Shown: positions 7,175 to 13,891 of the stretch, piece by piece
Numbering within the stretch: position 1 is the stretch's first letter
Layout: each line of letters begins with the position of its first letter
Assembly: GCA_937897315.1 (NCBI GenBank)
Contig: CALCNS010000016.1
Coordinates: 1 to 17,457, forward strand
Length of the DNA stretch: 17,457 bases
From: an uncultured Bacillota bacterium
Lineage (GTDB): Bacteria; Bacillota; JAAYKD01
Direction: 5' to 3'
The notes under the pieces: generated by a model
Databases searched by the model: none
What the model saw: only the letters and a program-made list of their open reading frames with translations
Told to the model about the DNA's origin: nothing
Translations under genes and position numbers: made by a program

Positions 7175-8671
7175 TTATGCTTGATCTTCTTCTATAGGTC
7201 TCATGAGAGGGAATAATACACCATCTCGTATGTTTTCTAAATTTAACAGTACTTGTAACAGTCGATCAATACCCATACCCCAACCGGAAATGGGCGGCAT
7301 GCCATATTCCATGGACTTCAAGTATTCTTCATCCAGAGGCATAGCCTCCGCATCCCCTTGGGTGCGTAGTTGTGCTTGAGACTCTAACCGTATGCGCTGA
7401 TCAACCGGATCAACTAGTTCCGAATATGCATTGATGATCTCGGCTCCGTTGACCACCAATTGGAAGCGATCAACGATTTGTTCGTTTACATCATTACGAC
7501 GTGCCAAAGGAGATAAATCAATCGGATGACATGTCAAAAACACGGGAGAAATCATAAAAGGACGGCTAACTTTTTTATACAATTGATCGATAAGGTTCCC
7601 CTTGCCAAGACTTTCAAGACTTTCATGTTCAAGCCGTATTCCTTTGTCGCGGATGGCTTGCAAGAGAGCAGCTCCATTTTCATACTCATCAATATCGATT
7701 CCCGTGTCCTTCAAGATTAATTCCCGGAAAGATACCACCGGCCACTCCTGTGAAAAATCGATTTCCTTGTCCCCTATGGATATGGTGGTAGATTTGAACA
7801 ACTCCTGTAATATCGCGAGAATCATCTCTCGTAGCATTTTCATATTGTCTCGATAGTTGAAGAAGGCACTATACCCCTCTATCATCGTGAAATCCTGTAA
7901 ATGTACAGGGCTAATCCCTTCGTTTCTGAAGCATCTCGAGACTTCAAACACATGTTGAAAACCACCGACGATAAGTCTTTTCAAATAGGTCTCAGGGGCG
8001 ATTCGCAAATAAACATCAATATCCAGTGCTTTATGATGTGTCAGAAAAGGAGTTGCCAGTGCCCCAGAAGCCTTGTTCGTTAAAATGGGTGTTTCCACTT
8101 CTAAGAACCCACGAGATTCAAGAAACCTGCGTATAGCACTTAACATTCGGCTACGCATCAAAAAGACCCTGCGACTCTCTTCGTTAGAAATCAAATCCAA
8201 ATAACGCTGACGATAACGAAGCTCTTGGTCAGCTAAGCCATGCCACTTCTCCGGCATTTCGCGCAACGCTTTTCCTAAGAATGTATAACTCTCCACCTGT
8301 AACGAACGTTCTCCACTGTTGGTGGTAAACATCTCTCCCTCAACTCCCAAAAAATCACCAATATCGACGGTTTTGTGGAAGAAGTCATATTGATCAACTA
8401 ATGTATTTTTCTTCAAAACAAACTGTAGTTTGCCTTGTAAGTCTTGTAAATGGCCAAAAGTAATTTTACCCATTTTTCGCACAGAGAGAACTCGCCCCGC
8501 CAACCGAACCGGAGTGGTGCCATCCTCTAAATGAAAGGCTTCTTGTAAGGTGTGAGTCACAGAAAATCTCTCCGGATATACTTCAACTCCGGATTCTTGT
8601 AAAAGTTTTAGTTTATCTACACGATAATCAGCAAAATGTTGATAATATGATTGGTATTGTTCTATATTCAT
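7175..8671 (-). CDS. lysS: Lysyl-tRNA synthetase, class II
   Basis: A 498-residue synthetase of the usual bacterial size. It attaches lysine to tRNA-Lys. An OB-fold anticodon-binding domain covers about 55-135 (VRLAGRVLSVRKMGKITFGHL). The catalytic domain contains motif 1 (about 180-200, FLEVETPIL), motif 2 (CFRNEGIS at 247-254 with FTMIEGY at 261-267) and motif 3 (GWGMGIDRLLQVL at 463-475). The lysine-pocket region NAYSELVDPVDQR and the terminal FPLMRP are also present. Some stretches differ from the common bacterial form: SPVHLQDFTMIEGYSAFFNY replaces the usual [20 protein letters not shown]-like segment. The OB domain and full length argue against the shorter EF-P lysyl-transferase EpmA. 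The ATG at 8671 has GGAGG eight bases upstream. The leader from its promoter is about 25 bases, too short for a T-box. Confidence 0.95.
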   Translation of the reverse strand: MNIEQYQSYYQHFADYRVDKLKLLQESGVEVYPERFSVTHTLQEAFHLEDGTTPVRLAGRVLSVRKMGKITFGHLQDLQGKLQFVLKKNTLVDQYDFFHKTVDIGDFLGVEGEMFTTNSGERSLQVESYTFLGKALREMPEKWHGLADQELRYRQRYLDLISNEESRRVFLMRSRMLSAIRRFLESRGFLEVETPILTNKASGALATPFLTHHKALDIDVYLRIAPETYLKRLIVGGFQHVFEVSRCFRNEGISPVHLQDFTMIEGYSAFFNYRDNMKMLREMILAILQELFKSTTISIGDKEIDFSQEWPVVSFRELILKDTGIDIDEYENGAALLQAIRDKGIRLEHESLESLGKGNLIDQLYKKVSRPFMISPVFLTCHPIDLSPLARRNDVNEQIVDRFQLVVNGAEIINAYSELVDPVDQRIRLESQAQLRTQGDAEAMPLDEEYLKSMEYGMPPISGWGMGIDRLLQVLLNLENIRDGVLFPLMRPIEEDQA

Positions 8672-8703
8672 TCAAACAACCTCCGATGGTTTTCTATTCT
8701 TTC

Positions 8704-8732
8704 ATTGTATACTCCGTGAATTTTCATGTCAA
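8704..8732 (-). promoter_or_regulatory. Strong sigma-A type promoter for lysS
   Basis: On the minus strand, TTGACA (8732-8727) is a perfect -35 box and TACAAT (8709-8704) a five-of-six -10 box, with 17 bases between. It lies about 35-60 bases before the lysS start and is divergent from the marR promoter. Confidence 0.8.
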
Positions 8733-8785
8733 GTGTCGATTGTTAAGAGTTTCTTTCTCATAATACGAACTTTTTTTTGTAAATG

Positions 8786-8814
8786 TTGACAAACGTTCAC
8801 CTTTCGCTTATAAT
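8786..8814 (+). promoter_or_regulatory. Perfect consensus sigma-A promoter for the MarR gene
   Basis: TTGACA (8786-8791), 17 bases, TATAAT (8809-8814): both boxes match consensus at every position. A promoter this strong ahead of a regulator gene suggests it is normally held down by a repressor. The adjacent dyad is the obvious candidate site. Confidence 0.85.
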
Positions 8815-8818
8815 ATTG

Positions 8819-8845
8819 TATCAAACTATCCTAGATATAGAGATA
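8819..8845. promoter_or_regulatory. Nested TATC/GATA dyad over the marR start point, candidate operator
   Basis: The sequence reads TATC, four bases, TATC, CTA, GATA, four bases, GATA, so two nested inverted pairs share one centre. It starts five bases after the -10 box and covers the expected transcription start. MarR proteins usually bind symmetrical sites of this size in their own promoters, so autoregulation is likely. Binding is inferred, not shown. Confidence 0.5.
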
Positions 8846-8861
8846 AAAGGAGAGGAAAATC

Positions 8862-9302
8862 ATGAAAAGAACCGATTTACATGTAACCCTGGGGAAAGTA
8901 TTCCGTAGCCATTGGCGGGCATCTACTGCTCGCTTTGCCAAGCTGGGTCTCAGCAGTGCTCAACCGAAAATACTGCATTTTTTGTCAGACAACGCCGGTG
9001 CTATGCAAAAAGAAATCGCCGAGAGTTGTAATATTGAACCGGCAACTGCCACTAGCGTTCTAACCGGTATGGAACAAGCCCAACTTATTGTTCGCAGAGC
9101 CGATGAGAAGGACCGTCGTGTGGTACGAACTTATTTGACCGAAAAAGGTCAGGATATGCTCCATGAAATTTGTAATATTTTTAAAGAAATCGAAGATGAC
9201 ACGTACTTGGATTTCACCGATGCAGAAATCGATCAATTACATCAGTTATTGGAACGAATGGCAATTAATCTCTCAAAATCCGCTTACGAAACTTCCATAT
9301 AA
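8862..9302 (+). CDS. MarR-family transcriptional regulator
   Basis: A 146-residue protein of normal MarR length. A winged helix-turn-helix covers about 30-100: the recognition region AMQKEIAESCNIEPATATSVLTGME is followed by a wing with the family-typical DEKDRRVVRTYLTEKG (Asp-Arg-Arg). The ends of the chain are helical and would form the dimer interface. MarR proteins bind as dimers to symmetrical DNA and usually release it on binding a small phenolic or oxidising ligand. No efflux pump or enzyme gene lies beside it: the divergent neighbour is lysS and the convergent one is the polymerase. Its targets other than itself are therefore unclear. The start has AGGAGAGG upstream. It is monocistronic, with a terminator directly after. 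Confidence 0.93.
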   Translation: MKRTDLHVTLGKVFRSHWRASTARFAKLGLSSAQPKILHFLSDNAGAMQKEIAESCNIEPATATSVLTGMEQAQLIVRRADEKDRRVVRTYLTEKGQDMLHEICNIFKEIEDDTYLDFTDAEIDQLHQLLERMAINLSKSAYETSI

Positions 9303-9305
9303 TTG

Positions 9306-9345
9306 AACAAAAGTGAGCTCTCTTTCATGAGAGCTCACTTTTGTT
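9306..9345. terminator. Bidirectional terminator between marR and the polymerase gene
   Basis: The arms AACAAAAGTGAGCTCTC (9306-9322) and GAGAGCTCACTTTTGTT (9329-9345) give a perfect 17-pair stem with a six-base loop. The TTTT/AAAA runs within the arms serve as tails in both directions. The polymerase stop codon (9344-9346) overlaps the foot of the stem. Confidence 0.85.
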
Positions 9346-11110
9346 ATTTCGCATCCGCCCAAGAATGACCGATATTGGATTCCGCCAAGACCGGAACGGA
9401 TCGTAATATCGCCTTTCCTGCTCGTTCCATTTGCCTCTTGAGAAAATACTGCGCTTCTACTCCATCTTGTTCCGGTACTTCCATAAGAATTTCATCATGT
9501 ACACACCCTACTAAGTGCCACGACGGATGGTGATTCTCTTCATGAATCAAGATTAATGCCTTCTTTGTGATATCTGCCGCACTCCCTTGAACCGGCATAT
9601 TATACAGGCCAGCAACCCCAGCAGGATTGGACCAAATGTAGCGCCGTCCTAATAAGGTTCGCGTTTCTGAAGGTTGACCCTCCTGCCTTTTTTGAGCATC
9701 TTCCTCACGTACTCTTTTATGCCATCGGTCAATTCCCCTGTAGGCTTGAAAGAACCGTTGTCGGAATTGCTCTGCTTGAGACAATGTCATTTCCACACCA
9801 TATGTATCTTGAGAATAGGCTTGTAATCCTCTGGCCCCCATGGCAAAGATGAGGCCGAAGTTGATTGCTTTCGCAGCTTGCCTCTGTTGCTTATCGACCA
9901 ATGCCATGGGAACCCCAGAGACCAAAGAAGCAGTCAGGCGATGTAAATCTTCTCCCTGTTGATACGCTTTCATCATGCGCTGATCTTGAGCAATTTCAGC
10001 GGCAACCCTTAACTCAATTTGGGAATAATCGGCTATAACCAACATTCTGCCTTCCGGTGCTTGCCAACATGCACGAAAAGCAAGTTCTCGAGGGGTTTGT
10101 TGGATGTTTGGTGAGGAGCAGGAGAACCTTCCGCTAGAGGATCCCAATTGCTCATAATGGGAATGAACCCTTCCGGTGTGTGTGTGTACAAATCGCGGCA
10201 GTGTATCGACAAATGTGTTCAATTGCTTGCTGAGCTTGCGATATTCCAGTAAATCCGCCACCTCTGGATGTTCTTGCGATAAGCGGTGTAAGGTATGACG
10301 GTTGGTATCCTGTACTGTTATGCCCTTGCGTTGCAATGCCGCTCTTAACTGATCTGGGCTATCTAAGTTGATATCACTCACTTCTTCTGCTCCTAGAAGA
10401 TTCATTTGCTTCTTTCGTTGACCTAAAAAGGGCTGCAATTTTACTTCAAGAGCATCGATTTGCTGCTTGATTTCTCTTCCTAAATTTTCCATTGCTGTTA
10501 CGTTCAAAAACATCCCGGTCTGTTCCATGTCGACAACAGCGTGTATGCAATCGAACTCGAGTTTTGCGACTTCGACCAAGTTGTGGTCTAGCAGTTCCTG
10601 AACCATGCGACTCCGTAGAGGTAAGAGAGTGGACGCGACCTGTGCAAAAGACATCCATTGGGATTCGCTATATAACGGTCCGAATTCCGGAATCGAAGGG
10701 ATCTCCGTCTTCAAATAATACTTCACGAGAGATTGCATATCGAACGCCGAGGGTCCTGAGGGTGTTGACAAAATCTGCCCGGCCAAATATGGATCAAACC
10801 ATGTTCCGTTGGGTTTGATTCCAAGCTTCTGAAGAAAACGAATCCCTTCTTTCGAACGGTGCATCACCTTAATGACCGTGCGATCTTCCAGTACGCGCCT
10901 CAAACTCTGAACTTGCTCTAATTGTCTCAGGCGGCTAAAGTCAATCAGCCATACATCTTCCCGATTGGCATTCAGTGCCAAGGTGATTGAGGGGTGAAGA
11001 AAAGGGTCGGGGCCTTCGCTTTGTAATTGTAATGCTACATATTTGCATCCTTCTAATTGGAGCACCGCATCCTGAAGCTGATCTGAATCGACGATAAGAT
11101 GAAATTTCAT
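9344..11110 (-). CDS. polA: Short family A (PolA-type) DNA polymerase with no 5' nuclease and a degenerate exonuclease domain
   Basis: A 588-residue protein that lacks the N-terminal 5' nuclease of standard Pol I (about 880-930 residues). Residues 1-190 align with the 3'-5' exonuclease fold, but the catalytic acids are gone: the DTET motif reads QLQS at 28-31, the second aspartate position reads G89 in HRSKEGIRFL, and the last reads A159. The polymerase half is intact. It has SGRFSCSSPNIQQTP at 326-340, motif A DYSQIELR at 361-368, motif B from Q409 through RQAAKAINFG (410-419), and motif C VHDEILMEV at 537-545. Polymerase aspartates D361 and D539 are both present. It should extend primers but not proofread or remove RNA primers by itself. 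The chosen ATG at 11110 follows GGGGGTGG; a TTG 42 bases upstream is less well placed. It is monocistronic, between a divergent Nudix gene and convergent marR. It may replace or supplement a full-length Pol I elsewhere. Confidence 0.93.
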   Translation of the reverse strand: MKFHLIVDSDQLQDAVLQLEGCKYVALQLQSEGPDPFLHPSITLALNANREDVWLIDFSRLRQLEQVQSLRRVLEDRTVIKVMHRSKEGIRFLQKLGIKPNGTWFDPYLAGQILSTPSGPSAFDMQSLVKYYLKTEIPSIPEFGPLYSESQWMSFAQVASTLLPLRSRMVQELLDHNLVEVAKLEFDCIHAVVDMEQTGMFLNVTAMENLGREIKQQIDALEVKLQPFLGQRKKQMNLLGAEEVSDINLDSPDQLRAALQRKGITVQDTNRHTLHRLSQEHPEVADLLEYRKLSKQLNTFVDTLPRFVHTHTGRVHSHYEQLGSSSGRFSCSSPNIQQTPRELAFRACWQAPEGRMLVIADYSQIELRVAAEIAQDQRMMKAYQQGEDLHRLTASLVSGVPMALVDKQQRQAAKAINFGLIFAMGARGLQAYSQDTYGVEMTLSQAEQFRQRFFQAYRGIDRWHKRVREEDAQKRQEGQPSETRTLLGRRYIWSNPAGVAGLYNMPVQGSAADITKKALILIHEENHHPSWHLVGCVHDEILMEVPEQDGVEAQYFLKRQMERAGKAILRSVPVLAESNIGHSWADAK

Positions 11111-11174
11111 AAGCCCACCCCCTTTTGTTCCTTTCTTTTTCGAGAAACACAAGCAAATCTCCTTGCCAGTTCGC

Positions 11175-11203
11175 TTTACGATGCATATTAACTATGTTAT
11201 ACT
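11175..11203 (+). promoter_or_regulatory. Promoter with extended -10 for the Nudix-ppaX pair
   Basis: TTTACG (11175-11180), 17 bases, TATACT (11198-11203), with TG at 11195-11196 making an extended -10. The ribosome binding site AAGGGGG and the Nudix ATG at 11234 follow. Confidence 0.6.
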
Positions 11204-11233
11204 ATTTTTTATGGATAGCAAGGGGGAATCGCG

Positions 11234-11674
11234 ATGATTCATGAAGAATCGGCCGGTGGCATTATTGTTTACAAAGGCAAAGTGTTGGTCGCCCGTAATC
11301 GTTTTGGAAATTGGGTTTTCCCAAAAGGACATTTGGAGCTCAACGAAACAGCCGCAGAAGCTGCGCTGCGAGAAGTAGATGAGGAAGTGGGTTTAAAGGC
11401 AGAGATACAGGAACCCATTGGGCAAACACATTATCAGTTTAGTTCAGCAGGAAAACTTCACTCCAAAACCGTTTACTGGTTTTGGATGCGGGTTAAGGAT
11501 CCCATTTACACTTTAAATCGCCGTGAGGGTTTTGTGGATGCTGTTTTTGCTCCGGTAGAAGAAGTTCAAGCCATGTTAGCGCATGATAACGATCGTTTAT
11601 TGCTTGACAGCATTGCAGAACGAATAAAAGCAGAGGAGAAAGAAATTCTTGAAAACAACAACCATTTTATTTGA
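11234..11674 (+). CDS. Nudix hydrolase, MutT/diadenosine polyphosphatase-like
   Basis: A 146-residue minimal Nudix protein. The Nudix box at 32-54 is complete: G32, five residues, E38, seven residues, R46, E47, then VDEEVGL with metal-binding E50 and E51. The lead-in SAGGIIVYKGKVLVARNRFGNWVFPKGH is characteristic of bacterial enzymes acting on dinucleoside polyphosphates or oxidised nucleotides. I cannot decide between these from sequence. The start ATG has AAGGGGG seven bases upstream. The gene is first of a pair: the next frame begins 26 bases before this one stops, implying coupled translation with the ppaX-like phosphatase. Confidence 0.9.
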   Translation: MIHEESAGGIIVYKGKVLVARNRFGNWVFPKGHLELNETAAEAALREVDEEVGLKAEIQEPIGQTHYQFSSAGKLHSKTVYWFWMRVKDPIYTLNRREGFVDAVFAPVEEVQAMLAHDNDRLLLDSIAERIKAEEKEILENNNHFI

Positions 11675-12290
11675 TTTAGACGGAACGCTTATCGACACAC
11701 GAGAATTGGTCGTAGCATCCTTCCAACATACTTTTCGGGAAGTTTTACAGCTGCCTATCAGCGCTGAGGAAGTTCTTCGCGATTATGGTCGTCCCTTAAC
11801 CTATTCTTTTGGGCGATATACCGATAAAAAAGAAGTTGTCGATGAAATGCTTCAGGTTTACCGAAAACACAATGTAGAGATACACGACCAAATGGCGCTG
11901 CCTTTTCCATATGTGCAGGAGGATTTAGAACAACTACATCAATCCGGCTTTCGCATGGGTGTTGTAACCAGCAAGAAAAGACCCACGGTCATGATGGGAA
12001 TACGGCTGTTCCAAATGGATCCTTATTTCGAAGTGTATGTTTGTGAAGAGGATACCAAAATCCACAAACCACAACCGGAACCTCTTCTGGAGGCAATGAG
12101 ACAATTGAACATTCAGCCAGAGGAAACGATTTACGTAGGCGACAGTCCCTTTGATATCTTGTGCGCACACGGTGCCAAGGTTCGTTCTGCCGCTGTATCT
12201 TGGAGCAACTATCCCCCCGAAACTTGGGACGAGGTCAAACCCACTTATCGTATATCACGCTTGAATGAGCTCTTAACGCTTTTATCTTAA
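11649..12290 (+). CDS. ppaX: HAD-family phosphatase, PpaX-like
   Basis: A 213-residue HAD hydrolase. Motif I is FDLDGTLIDT (D8 nucleophile and D10), motif II is the threonine in GVVTSK, motif III is the lysine in HKPQPEP, and motif IV is GDSPFD. A helical cap lies at about 15-85. The N-terminal stretch TTILFDLDGTLIDTRELVVAS closely resembles that of Bacillus PpaX, a pyrophosphatase for the product of HPr-Ser-P dephosphorylation. Phosphoglycolate phosphatase (Gph) is the main alternative. The start is a TTG at 11649, inside the end of the Nudix gene; motif I follows so closely that no later start is possible. GAGGAG lies about ten bases upstream of it. Confidence 0.85.
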   Translation: MKTTTILFDLDGTLIDTRELVVASFQHTFREVLQLPISAEEVLRDYGRPLTYSFGRYTDKKEVVDEMLQVYRKHNVEIHDQMALPFPYVQEDLEQLHQSGFRMGVVTSKKRPTVMMGIRLFQMDPYFEVYVCEEDTKIHKPQPEPLLEAMRQLNIQPEETIYVGDSPFDILCAHGAKVRSAAVSWSNYPPETWDEVKPTYRISRLNELLTLLS

Positions 12291-12293
12291 ACC

Positions 12294-12332
12294 AATCGGC
12301 ATCCTGCGATGAACCATTGCAGAATGCCGATT
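12294..12332. terminator. Stem-loop between ppaX and tcdA, likely terminator
   Basis: AATCGGCAT (12294-12302) pairs with ATGCCGATT (12324-12332). After one mismatch, CTGC pairs with GCAG to extend the stem. The T tract after it is short, so termination may be modest. It separates two converging genes. Confidence 0.6.
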
Positions 12333-12334
12333 TG

Positions 12335-13048
12335 CTATTGTAACAAGTCACGAACCACTTCGCCTGCTGCTAACATTCCAGCAACAGGAGGAACGAAGCT
12401 GATGCTGCCGGGGGGGCGTCTGCTTTCCAATGACCATCCCTCATAGTTTGGTAGTAGCTTAGGCCTTGTTGAATATAAGACCTTGATGCCACTATAGATT
12501 CCTTCTTTTCGCAAGCGCAACCTCACCGCTCTCGCCAAGGGGCAATTGTGAGTCTTGGAGATATCTTCAACACAAAAGTGCTCTGCTGTGAGTTGATTGC
12601 CTGTACCCATCACACTAATAATGGGTAGATTATGACGTTTCGCTTCCACTAATAAAGCGACTTTGGCATCTACTTGATCAATGGCATCCACGATGTAATC
12701 GGGTCGAATCTGGAAGAATTCCTGCATGTTATCTGGCCGCACCCATTTGGTGTGCACAAGCACTTGTGTTTGCGGAGAAATATCGTGTATACGCTGTTTG
12801 GCCACCTCGGTTTTGTATTGGCCTAGGGTAGATTGAAGGGCATATAATTGGCGATTGCAATTGCTTAAGCTGACGACATCCCCATCGATTAGAATGAGAT
12901 TCCCTATGCCCACTCTAGCCAAAGCTTCTGTAGCATAAGAGCCGACGCCACCTAAGCCAACAACCATGACGCACTTTTGGTTTAATTGCTGCACACAATC
13001 CGCTCCAATGAGGAGCTCTGTTCGAGCTGTAAAATGTTCATTATTCAC
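12335..13048 (-). CDS. tcdA: tRNA threonylcarbamoyladenosine dehydratase (TcdA, ThiF/E1-like)
   Basis: A 237-residue E1-like enzyme. The nucleotide-binding loop GLGGVGSYATEALAR starts at 31, followed by ILIDGDVVSLSNCNRQ (metal/ATP region) and YIVDAIDQVDAK. The later motifs EDISKTHNCPLARAVR and PPGSISFVPPVAG are characteristic of the TcdA/YgdL group rather than MoeB or ThiF. TcdA uses ATP to cyclise threonylcarbamoyladenosine at position 37 of tRNAs that read ANN codons, which improves decoding. The start is a GTG at 13048, seven bases after AGGAGG; an overlapping ATG two bases earlier is followed at once by a stop. It is monocistronic, divergent from the SGNH gene and convergent with ppaX. 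Confidence 0.94.
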   Translation of the reverse strand: MNNEHFTARTELLIGADCVQQLNQKCVMVVGLGGVGSYATEALARVGIGNLILIDGDVVSLSNCNRQLYALQSTLGQYKTEVAKQRIHDISPQTQVLVHTKWVRPDNMQEFFQIRPDYIVDAIDQVDAKVALLVEAKRHNLPIISVMGTGNQLTAEHFCVEDISKTHNCPLARAVRLRLRKEGIYSGIKVLYSTRPKLLPNYEGWSLESRRPPGSISFVPPVAGMLAAGEVVRDLLQ

Positions 13049-13090
13049 ATGGTTTCCTCCTATATGTTAAGATTTCGACACAAATAACCC

Positions 13091-13119
13091 TTGCATGTGT
13101 CAACCATCTGCGTTACAAT
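13091..13119 (+). promoter_or_regulatory. Probable promoter for the SGNH-propeller-cvpA operon
   Basis: TTGCAT (13091-13096), 17 bases, TACAAT (13114-13119). The -10 matches at five of six positions and the -35 at three. An inverted pair GACACA (13077-13082) and TGTGTC (13096-13101) overlaps the -35 and could be an operator. Confidence 0.5.
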
Positions 13120-13152
13120 ACAACATACTATTTAAGAATATAGGTGACCGTT

Positions 13153-13875
13153 ATGTCTTTTCTTCGCCTTCGCAGGATTCGGTTCCTTCCGGCTTTGCTG
13201 ATACTTCTTATCGGCATTGTGTTTGTCGGTTTGTATCAACAGTACTTTCATTCGTATTATCGGGAACTGAGTTCCGCTCAAATCTCTTCTTTGCAAGAAC
13301 TCTATACGCTATCTCCTTCTTTAAATGAAGCAATTGCACAGGACCCCCTTTTTACAGACGCGTGCTTCATTGGAGACTCGTTCACCAATGGTCTGGTAGG
13401 ATATACCAAGCCAAACGCTTATGCCATAGAGGAGAACGGATCAACTATCTCGAAAACACTGGAGAGATTGAACGAAATCAACGAATTACAACCCACACGC
13501 TTTTTCATATTGCTGGGTATCAATGATTTAGGGAAAGGATACACACCGGAGGAATTTAGTCAGCAATATCGGCTTTTATTGTTGGAGATTCGTCACCGTT
13601 TTCCACAGACTCCGATTTATATCCAAACCATTGCTCCGGTCACGTCGACGTACTCAAACAGTCATCCCGGCCGTAGTAATGAAAAAATTGCGGAATACAA
13701 TGCCGCATTAAAACTACTGAGCCGCGAAATGCGAACTGTACTGCTGAATCCATGGTTGATCTTTCAAGAAGGATCTTCTTTAAAAAGCAATGTGAGTATC
13801 GATGGCCTTCATTTAAATTATGCCAGTCATTTTGTTTGGCTGGAACAACTGAAACTTCTAGTTAAGTCAGATTAA
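13153..13875 (+). CDS. Membrane-anchored SGNH/GDSL-type hydrolase
   Basis: A 240-residue protein with an uncleaved-looking hydrophobic segment at about 10-28 (LPALLILLIGIVFVGLY), then an external SGNH domain. Block I is IGDSFTNG with the probable nucleophile serine. Block III is LLGINDLG with the asparagine, and block V is DGLHLN with the catalytic Asp and His. This family removes acyl groups, often acetyl groups from wall or capsule polysaccharides, when located outside the cell; the substrate here is unknown. The frame extends three codons upstream to a GTG. I chose the ATG at 13153 because AGGTGA lies five bases before it. It begins a tightly packed group with the propeller protein (16-base gap), a CvpA protein and a DUF951 protein. 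Confidence 0.88.
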   Translation: MSFLRLRRIRFLPALLILLIGIVFVGLYQQYFHSYYRELSSAQISSLQELYTLSPSLNEAIAQDPLFTDACFIGDSFTNGLVGYTKPNAYAIEENGSTISKTLERLNEINELQPTRFFILLGINDLGKGYTPEEFSQQYRLLLLEIRHRFPQTPIYIQTIAPVTSTYSNSHPGRSNEKIAEYNAALKLLSREMRTVLLNPWLIFQEGSSLKSNVSIDGLHLNYASHFVWLEQLKLLVKSD

Positions 13876-13891
13876 AAACAAGGAGGTTGCT

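Noticed and set aside
7152..7189. Direct repeat TTGATCTTC twice around the end of lysS
   Set aside because: Nine bases only, partly within coding sequence, with no inverted structure, promoter or insertion signature. Chance is the simpler reading.
7175..8671. EF-P lysyl-transferase (EpmA/GenX) as the identity of the lysS gene
   Set aside because: The protein is 498 residues and has the OB-fold anticodon domain that EpmA lacks.
8672..8860. A T-box or lysine riboswitch ahead of lysS
   Set aside because: The strong promoter leaves a leader of only about 25 bases, and no specifier or antiterminator fold is present.
10492..10818. A 108-codon plus-strand open frame opposite the polymerase gene
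   Set aside because: Antisense to conserved coding sequence, arginine- and proline-rich as shadow frames often are, with no recognisable domain.
12335..13048. MoeB or ThiF as the identity of the E1-like gene
   Set aside because: The ISKTHNCPLA and PGSISFVPPVAG motifs are those of TcdA, and no molybdopterin or thiamine genes are nearby.
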